Assembly: GCA_038043285.1 (NCBI GenBank) | Contig: JBBTCJ010000067.1 | Coordinates: forward strand, 1-32,977 | Length of the DNA: 32,977 nucleotides | Reading direction: 5' to 3' | DNA from: JBBTCJ01 sp038043285 | GTDB taxonomy: Bacteria > Planctomycetota > Phycisphaerae > UBA1845 | Shown: positions 1 to 6,100 of the stretch, in pieces | Position numbering within the stretch: the stretch's first letter is position 1 | Layout of the letters: each line of letters starts with the position of its first letter | Made by a program: the position numbers and the translations under genes | Notes under the pieces: model-generated | The model's input: the letters and a program-made list of their open reading frames with translations, nothing else | The model's database searches: none | Told to the model about the DNA's origin: nothing

Positions 1-77
1 TTATGCCACAGGATGCAGCCTTTATCTATCCCCTCGGTGAGAAATCCGGGTTAGTCCTGGATCCGGCCGATCGGGCG

Positions 78-623
78 CTACTGCTCCGACGGATTGGATT
101 GGGGCTGCGTTCCGCCGATACGGAACTGCCTGTCGAATGCGTCGGTGAAGCTGAACACTTCGGCGAAGTCATCGAGGGCGTCGCTGTCCTGCTTGCGCAT
201 CATGTCGAGGTCGATGAACCCGAACACGATCCGCCCGAAATCCAGGGTCTGGCGGATGTTCCATGATTCGAGGACCACGCGGGCAAGCATTCCCCACCGA
301 TCCATCGCGTAATCTCGAAGCCCCCAGCACAGGTCGCGGCCGTTGACGTGCCGATCAAGACGGTCGATGCCCCCGGCGACCTCGATCGCCTCGACCACCG
401 CGTCGGGAATCTTTCCGGAGTGATAGGCCGCAATTAACTCGGGCCAATCCAGATTGTTGCGGAGGAGGTACTGTTGCAGCGTGCGATGGGCGTCGGTTTC
501 CGGCCCGTGAAGTTGCTCGGCTGTCCGGCTGAGGGCTTCGCGTACAAACAAGAACGCTTCTTCGGGGTAGCGCCCGACGTGGTCGACCAAATCCTTTAAC
601 GTCCTCGGCGGTTCCTGGACCAT
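78..623 (-). CDS. Verruco/Plancto-restricted conserved protein (Minf_1886 / TIGR04138-like)
   Basis: The product is 181 aa if translation starts at the ATG at 621-623; a TTG at 657-659 would add 12 residues but gives a less convincing N-terminus. The protein is acidic and soluble, with no signal peptide or membrane segment. Recognisable blocks are YPEEAFLFVREAL near residue 20, RHVNGRDLCWGLRDYA in the middle and FGRIVFGFIDLDMM followed by a DSLDDF-like acidic block near the C-terminus. These match my memory of a family confined to Verrucomicrobia and Planctomycetes (TIGR04138, Minf_1886-like), whose function is unknown. It lies about 150 bp downstream of the PSP1/RicT-family gene on the same strand and may be the last gene of a trxA-ricT unit. 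The family call is by motif recognition; no role can be inferred. Confidence 0.8.
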   Translation of the reverse strand: MVQEPPRTLKDLVDHVGRYPEEAFLFVREALSRTAEQLHGPETDAHRTLQQYLLRNNLDWPELIAAYHSGKIPDAVVEAIEVAGGIDRLDRHVNGRDLCWGLRDYAMDRWGMLARVVLESWNIRQTLDFGRIVFGFIDLDMMRKQDSDALDDFAEVFSFTDAFDRQFRIGGTQPQSNPSEQ

Positions 624-770
624 ATTCGCTTCGGGAGATCGTGGCCCTACATGCCACAATAGCCTGATTGTCTATCCACGCGTCTGGTTCGTGTTCGTCA
701 GGGCCAGCCACCTCACGGTTACGGCACGGATCAGCACGGCACAACCCGAACCGCATCGGCCAAGACAGTG

Positions 771-2108
771 TCAGGCGACCGGGCCATCCGGCGTCGGTCC
801 GTCAACCCGCCCCTCTCCGGGGGCGGAATTTGGACCACTGCGGCGTCGACCGCGCCGCCGCCGCCCGCCGCGCTTGGGACGGGCCTGTCGCGGATCCTCT
901 CGCTCGGCGGGTCGGACATTCCCGTCGGAATCCGGCACTGACTCTGCCGCGGGCTGATCCGGAGAAACCGGTCGGGCCGCGCTTCGCAGCGGCTGCTGCG
1001 TCGCGGGTCGGTCCGGTCGAGGACGTTCGGGGAGCGCGGGTCGAGGGCGCTGCGGGCGGCGCTTTACCTCCACTGCTCCGCTGGTTTCCTCGGCCACTGG
1101 CGCCCGGGGAGGCGCCTCGACTCCAACTGCGGTGATGTCCTCCGCTACGACCGTCACTATGGTGTTGCTGTCGGTTCGGATCTGCACCAGTTGGGTCAGC
1201 ACCTGGCGATTGACCACCACGCCGTCGCCATGATTCGTGCGGATCCGCACCCCGACCCGGGGCAATTGGCGGTCCAGCTCCTCGTAGGCGACATGTTCGT
1301 AGCGTAAGCAACACTTTAGCCTTCCGCACCGCCCCGAAACCTGCGTGGGATCCAACGTCGCTTTTTGCAGCTTGGCCATCCGCATGGTGATCGGGCGGAG
1401 GGTCTTGAGGAACGTCTTGCAGCACACCTCTCGTCCGCAGGTTTCGAAGTCCGCCATCAGCCGGGCTTCGTCGCGGGCGCCGATCTGACGCATCTCGATG
1501 CGGGTCCGATACTCTCGTGTGAGGTCCTTGACCATTTCGCGGAAGTCGACGCGGGTCTCCGCAGTGAAGTAGAAGAGGATCCGCTCTCCCCCGAACGGGG
1601 ACTCGCACTCGACGACCCGGATGGGAAGATTATGCCGGGTCGCCAGCTCGCGGCAAACCCGGCGGCGTTCACGATTCGACGCCTGAATGTGCGCGTACTC
1701 GGCAAGGTCGGCGGCCGTGGCTTCGCGAAGAATCCGCCCGGCGTCGAACATGTAGGAGTCCTCGCCGCAGGACTCGACCCAGTTCTTCATTTGATCGCGG
1801 GTGACGGATTTGTCACATCCGCCGCAGGTGAGCGACACCTGCGCGCCGATCTCGATGCCCCGCTTGGTCTGGATCACGACCTGCGCGCCGCAGGTGAACC
1901 TCATATCCGGGGCATGGGTGAACTCGCCGATGTAGCGTAAATAGCCAAATCGAACCGCGGTCGTGGGGTAGATTTTCTCCAGCCCGTTGCCGCAACGGGA
2001 AAGCCCGTCGGCGGCTGAACCTGACCCGCAACTTCCACAGCCTCCGTGTTGCGGTTTCTCCGGCGGTTGGGCGAACAACTCTTCGAGACTGATGTTCGTT
2101 TCGACCAT
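771..2108 (-). CDS. ricT: PSP1 C-terminal domain protein, RicT/YaaT family
   Basis: The product is 445 aa from an ATG at 2106-2108. The N-terminus has a Cys/Gly patch (GGCGSCGSGS). The PSP1 core then runs from about residue 45 to 320. It carries the family cysteine motifs CGGCD, CGREVCCKTFLK and SGRCGRLKCCLRYE, the last two being the hallmark of RicT/YaaT proteins. In Bacillus subtilis RicT belongs to the RicA-RicF-RicT complex, which carries Fe-S clusters and promotes mRNA maturation by RNase Y; the same role here is an inference. The C-terminal 110 residues are a low-complexity Pro/Arg tail with an RGGRRRRGRRR-type basic patch, which could bind nucleic acid and is longer than in Firmicutes homologues. 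The gene starts 66 bp after the trxA stop on the same strand, so co-transcription is likely. Confidence 0.88.
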   Translation of the reverse strand: MVETNISLEELFAQPPEKPQHGGCGSCGSGSAADGLSRCGNGLEKIYPTTAVRFGYLRYIGEFTHAPDMRFTCGAQVVIQTKRGIEIGAQVSLTCGGCDKSVTRDQMKNWVESCGEDSYMFDAGRILREATAADLAEYAHIQASNRERRRVCRELATRHNLPIRVVECESPFGGERILFYFTAETRVDFREMVKDLTREYRTRIEMRQIGARDEARLMADFETCGREVCCKTFLKTLRPITMRMAKLQKATLDPTQVSGRCGRLKCCLRYEHVAYEELDRQLPRVGVRIRTNHGDGVVVNRQVLTQLVQIRTDSNTIVTVVAEDITAVGVEAPPRAPVAEETSGAVEVKRRPQRPRPALPERPRPDRPATQQPLRSAARPVSPDQPAAESVPDSDGNVRPAEREDPRQARPKRGGRRRRGRRRSGPNSAPGEGRVDGPTPDGPVA

Positions 2109-2174
2109 GAATCGCTGCTTTTGCGTCGGCGCGGCACACCCGTGAAAGGCGATCTACGGAAGGGCGCAATCCGG

Positions 2175-2513
2175 CTATTTGGCTCCGAGAACGGTGTTGA
2201 TGGCCGCTTGGAAATCCTTCTTGCCTCGCAGCCCGACAAACTTCTGAACCACCTCGCCCTTGTTGAACAGGATGACCGTGGGAATGGCGCTGACGGAGAA
2301 CCGCACCGAGACCTTGGGGCTGAGGTCGGTGTTGAGCTTGCCGACCTTGGCCTTCCCGTGGTATTCGGTCGCCAGCTCGTCGATCACCGGACCAAGGGCC
2401 TTGCACGGCCCGCACCATTCCGCCCAGAAATCCACGACCACCGGCTGGGTGGATTGAAGGACCGCCTCGTCAAAATCGGCATCGCTAAACTCGACCGTAT
2501 GTTGGCCCGCCAT
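2175..2513 (-). CDS. trxA: Thioredoxin
   Basis: This is a 112-aa protein with the classical thioredoxin active site WCGPCK at about residues 33-38, within VVVDFWAEWCGPCK. It also has the cis-proline loop SAIPTVILFNKGE near residue 80 and the usual C-terminal helix, and its length is typical for TrxA. It is a cytoplasmic dithiol-disulfide oxidoreductase that keeps protein thiols reduced using electrons from thioredoxin reductase. The ATG at 2511-2513 follows a good Shine-Dalgarno (GAGGAG, about 6 bases upstream), which fixes the start. A sigma-70-like promoter lies about 130 bp upstream. The gene leads a same-strand series with the PSP1/RicT-family gene and the 78-623 gene. The call is secure. 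Confidence 0.97.
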   Translation of the reverse strand: MAGQHTVEFSDADFDEAVLQSTQPVVVDFWAEWCGPCKALGPVIDELATEYHGKAKVGKLNTDLSPKVSVRFSVSAIPTVILFNKGEVVQKFVGLRGKKDFQAAINTVLGAK

Positions 2514-2641
2514 GGCTTCTCCTCGCTTCCCTGTCAGGGGTTGTGTCGGGTTGCCTCCGCGTCGCCCGACCCCTCCGACGTCCGATTGACGACACTGGCG
2601 CCGCTGAACCGGACAAAGCGTTCATCCCCGGAGGGACGCGG

Positions 2642-2671
2642 ATTGTAAGCCCGTGAACCACGCGGCGTCAA
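2642..2671 (-). promoter_or_regulatory. Candidate sigma-70 promoter for trxA
   Basis: On the minus strand, TTGACG (2666-2671) and TACAAT (2642-2647) are separated by 18 bp. The second hexamer matches the -10 consensus at five of six positions. Transcription would start near 2635, giving a leader of about 120 nt before the trxA ATG at 2513. This is a by-eye match only. Confidence 0.45.
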
Positions 2672-2763
2672 TCGGCTGAGTCCTTCGCGGAGCTTGTCGA
2701 GCGCATGGCAAGAATCATGGCAAGAACGGTCTACCCGAACGACATTCGATGGTCGGGTGGCCC

Positions 2764-2782
2764 CCACCTCCCAAGGAGGTGG
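2764..2782. repeat. Short palindromic element (REP-like)
   Basis: CCACCTCC and GGAGGTGG form a perfect 8-bp stem around a CAA loop. It is followed by a GACCACCCC tail. A near-identical palindrome with a GCCACCCGG tail occurs at 25815-25835. In both places the palindrome lies in the same gene-free stretch as a copy of the 190-bp dispersed repeat, though on different sides of it. Confidence 0.6.
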
Positions 2783-2801
2783 ACCACCCCACCCGCGGCT
2801 C

Positions 2802-2991
2802 ATAAAGCATCGCTGTCAGATGGCTTCGTTTGGTTTTTTTCTTGCAAGCGGCACCCTGTGTCTCACGTTCAAGGCGAGGGCGGGAAGCGGCCCTGCCGAA
2901 CATTATCCTAACATCTGGAAGGACGGAGTCAAGGGCTTTTTGGGGGCATTCTGCGCGGGTGGTCACGGCAGGTGCAAGCACCCGCCTGACT
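2802..2991. repeat. Dispersed intergenic repeat, copy 1
   Basis: About 190 bp in the gene-free stretch 2514-3123 align with 25385-25578, sharing long blocks such as GATGGCTTCGTTT, CGGCACCCTGTGTC, ACGTTCAAGGCGAGGGCGG and GGAAGGACGGAGTCAAGGG. Both copies end with a small hairpin (GGTGC-AA-GCACC here). Both also keep a similar minus-strand reading frame. The remainder of 2514-3123 holds the trxA leader, one palindrome and the terminator of the giant gene. Confidence 0.8.
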
Positions 2992-3042
2992 GGCGCGGAG
3001 GTCGGCAATCCGGCGCCGACGGAGTGCTCGAAGCGCGAAACA

Positions 3043-3069
3043 ACCGGGGTGGCGATCAACCACCCCGGT
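3043..3069 (-). terminator. Probable rho-independent terminator of the giant repeat gene
   Basis: A perfect 10-bp stem, ACCGGGGTGG (3043-3052) and CCACCCCGGT (3060-3069), encloses a 7-nt loop about 55 bp past the stop codon at 3124. Read on the minus strand, the stem is followed by a short T-rich stretch (TGTTTCG). The U-tract is weak, so it could be a transcript-stabilising hairpin instead. Confidence 0.55.
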
Positions 3070-3123
3070 CGCAAGCGTTGAAATCCAGATTGTCCAGCCC
3101 AGCCCCAACGAGGGCTTTTCGGC

Positions 3124-6100
3124 TCATCCACCGATGGGCTGGAGGCGGCGGCCAAAGCGGACCTTGGCCCCGGTCAGCAGGAGCAACGTCAACACCACCA
3201 GGCCCCACTCCGACACCGTTGGGATCGGAATGAAGTTCGGGTTGCAGATTACGTCGCCGCAGCCGACGCCCTTGGTCCAGACGCACTTGATGCACTGGCA
3301 GTCGGCGAAGCTGGTGATGGTGCAGGTCGCCTGCGAGGCATCACCACCCGTAGCGCTGTTGCAGCACGCGCCGTCGCTCGGGGCGCAGGCCACCTCGGCG
3401 CAGGTCGCACCCTTGGTCCATACCGGTTGATCGCCGGTGCACTGACTTTGCAGCAGGTTATCGTTACACGTACCCGACAGCCGATCGCAGCACGCCCCGC
3501 GGTGCTCATCGCACACGATCTGGGCACAGGTCTGGTCCTTGTGCCAGGTCATCTGCGCGCCGACGCATTCCTCGGGGAAGGTTCCGTCGGTGCACGCCCC
3601 GCCCAATCCGGGCGAAGCGTTGCAGCAGGCGCCGGTGTGACGTTCGCAGCGATCCGGGCCGGTGCCGAGTTCCTCGCAGGTATGGCCCTGGAACCAGGAA
3701 GCCTGGACGCCGACGCATTCCTCCGGGAACAGCCCGCTGGTGCAGATTCCGGTTTCGCCGTCGCAGCACGCGCCGCATAGTTCGACCTCTAGAACGCACA
3801 GGCCAAGTCCGTTGCAGTGCTCCTCGGTGCAGACGTCGGTGTCCGCCTGGCAAGGCGTGCTCAGCGGCGCATCCGGAAGGTCGGAACACAGACCCTGGTT
3901 GGGATCGCAGACTTGTCCGCCCTCGCATGGCGGGACGGCCACGGGACAGGTGATCTCGCAATCGAAGACACAATGGCCGGCGGCATCGCAGTGGTCCACC
4001 GTGCACAAGTTGCCGTCCAGCTCGCAAGGCGTAGTGCCCGGAGGATCGGGCAGATCGACGCAGGTTCCGGTCTGGGCGTCGCACGTCTGCCCCGCCTCAC
4101 AAGGCGGAACCGCGCCCGGACAGGTTACGTCGTCGAAGTGCACGCACTGACCGGTACCATTGCAGTGATCCAACGTACACAAGTTTCCGTCCGCTTCGCA
4201 CGGAGTGCTCAGTTGCGGATCGGGCAGCGCGTCGCATCCGCCGGTTGACGGGTTGCAGGCGGTTCCCGCGTCGCAGAAACCCGTTGCCCCCGGGCAAACC
4301 ACGTTGTCGAAGGTCACGCAGGCGCCCAGCCCATCGCAATGATCGATGGTGCACAGGGTACCATCGGCCTGGCACGGCGTGCTTAGCGGCGGATCGGAAA
4401 GATCGCCGCAGGCGCCGGTTTGCGAGTTGCAGGCCTGGCCGCTGTCGCATGGTCCGGTCGGACCCGGGCAGACGACGTCGGCCATGAACACACAAGCTCC
4501 GTTTCCGTCGCAATGCTCCTTGGTGCAGAGATCGCCGTCCGATTCGCAAACCGTGCTGTACGGTGGGTCGGAGATGTCGTCGCACGCCCCGGTCGCGGTG
4601 TTGCAGATCGTTCCCGCGTCGCAGACGCCGGTCGATCCCGGACAGACCACGTTGTCAAACGTTACGCAAGAACCGAATCCGTTGCAGTGATCAATCGTGC
4701 AGCGGTTTCCATCGGCTTCGCAGGGCGTGCTCAGGTCACGATCCGGCACCGGATCGCAGGCGCCGGTCGCCGAGTTGCAGGCGGTCCCGCTGTCGCAGAA
4801 CTCCGTCGGGCCTGGACAGCTTACGCTCCCCAGGAACACGCAACTTCCCTGGCCGTCGCAATGATCGTTGGTGCATAGATTTCCGTCGGCCTCACAGGGA
4901 GTGCTCAGCGGAGGATCGGTCAGCGGATCGCATCCGCCGGTCGCGGAATTGCACGCGGTCCCCGAATCGCACGTTCCCGTCGGACCCGGACAACTCACGT
5001 TGTAGAAGAACACGCAACTTCCCGCCCCGCTACAATGCTCGATGGTGCAGAGGTTTCCGTCCTCTTCGCACGGGGTGCTCAACGGGGCATCGGGAAGATC
5101 CTTGCACAGACCATCCGCCTGGTCGCAGCGCTGGCCGGCCTCACAGTCGCCGACCGCGCCGGGACAGGTGACCTCGCTGAGCAGCACGCAAGTACCCTGA
5201 CCGTTGCAATGATCCCGCGTGCAGGCGTTTGCGTCACGATCGCAAGGCGTGCTCAGCGGCGGGTCGGTAAGGTCGTCGCAGGCACCCGTGGTTGGATTGC
5301 AAGCCGTACCCGCGTCGCAGAACTCGGTAGAACCCGGACAGGTGACCATGCCGAGGAAGACGCACGAGCCGAATCCGTTGCAATGATCGTTGGTGCAGCG
5401 ATTCCCGTCGGCCTCGCACGGGGTGCTCAACGGCGGCTCAGGCAGGGCATCGCAGTTACCGGTGGCGACGTTGCAGACCGTTCCTCCGTCGCAAGTCCCC
5501 GTCGAGCCCGGGCAGCTTACGTTGCCCAGGAAGACACAGCTTCCCGTGCCGTCGCAGTGATCGTTCGTACAGAGATTCCCGTCGGCTTCGCACGGTGTGC
5601 TCAGCGGCGGATCGGGCAACGGGTCGCAGACGCCGGTTGCCGTGTTGCAGGCGGTTCCATTGTCGCATGGACCCGTAGAACCTGGACAGCTCACGTTCCC
5701 CAGGAACAGGCAACTTCCCTGGCCGTCGCAGTGATCGTTGGTGCATAGATTTCCGTCGGCCTCGCAGGGAGTGCTCAACGGTGGGTCGGCCAGCGGGTCG
5801 CATCCGCCCGTCGTCGGGTTGCAACTCGTCCCCGCGTCGCAGGTTCCCGTGGAACCCGGACAGGTTACGTTGTTCAGGAACACGCAAGCTCCCGTTCCGT
5901 TGCAGTGCTCTATGGTGCAAAGGTTTCCGTCCTCTTCGCACGGGGTGCTCAACGGAGCATCCGGAAGATCCTTGCACAGGCCATCCGCCTGGTCGCAGCG
6001 CTGGCCGGCATCACAGTCGCCGACCGCGCCGGGACAAGTGACCTCGCTGAGCAATACGCACTGACCCTGACCGTTGCAATGATCCCGCGTGCAGGCGTTT

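Noticed and set aside
2715..3155. A 146-codon minus-strand frame between trxA and the giant gene
   Set aside because: It overlaps the end of the giant gene in another frame and the terminator hairpin; only the repeat-derived part is shared with the other repeat copy, so it is treated as repeat, not gene.
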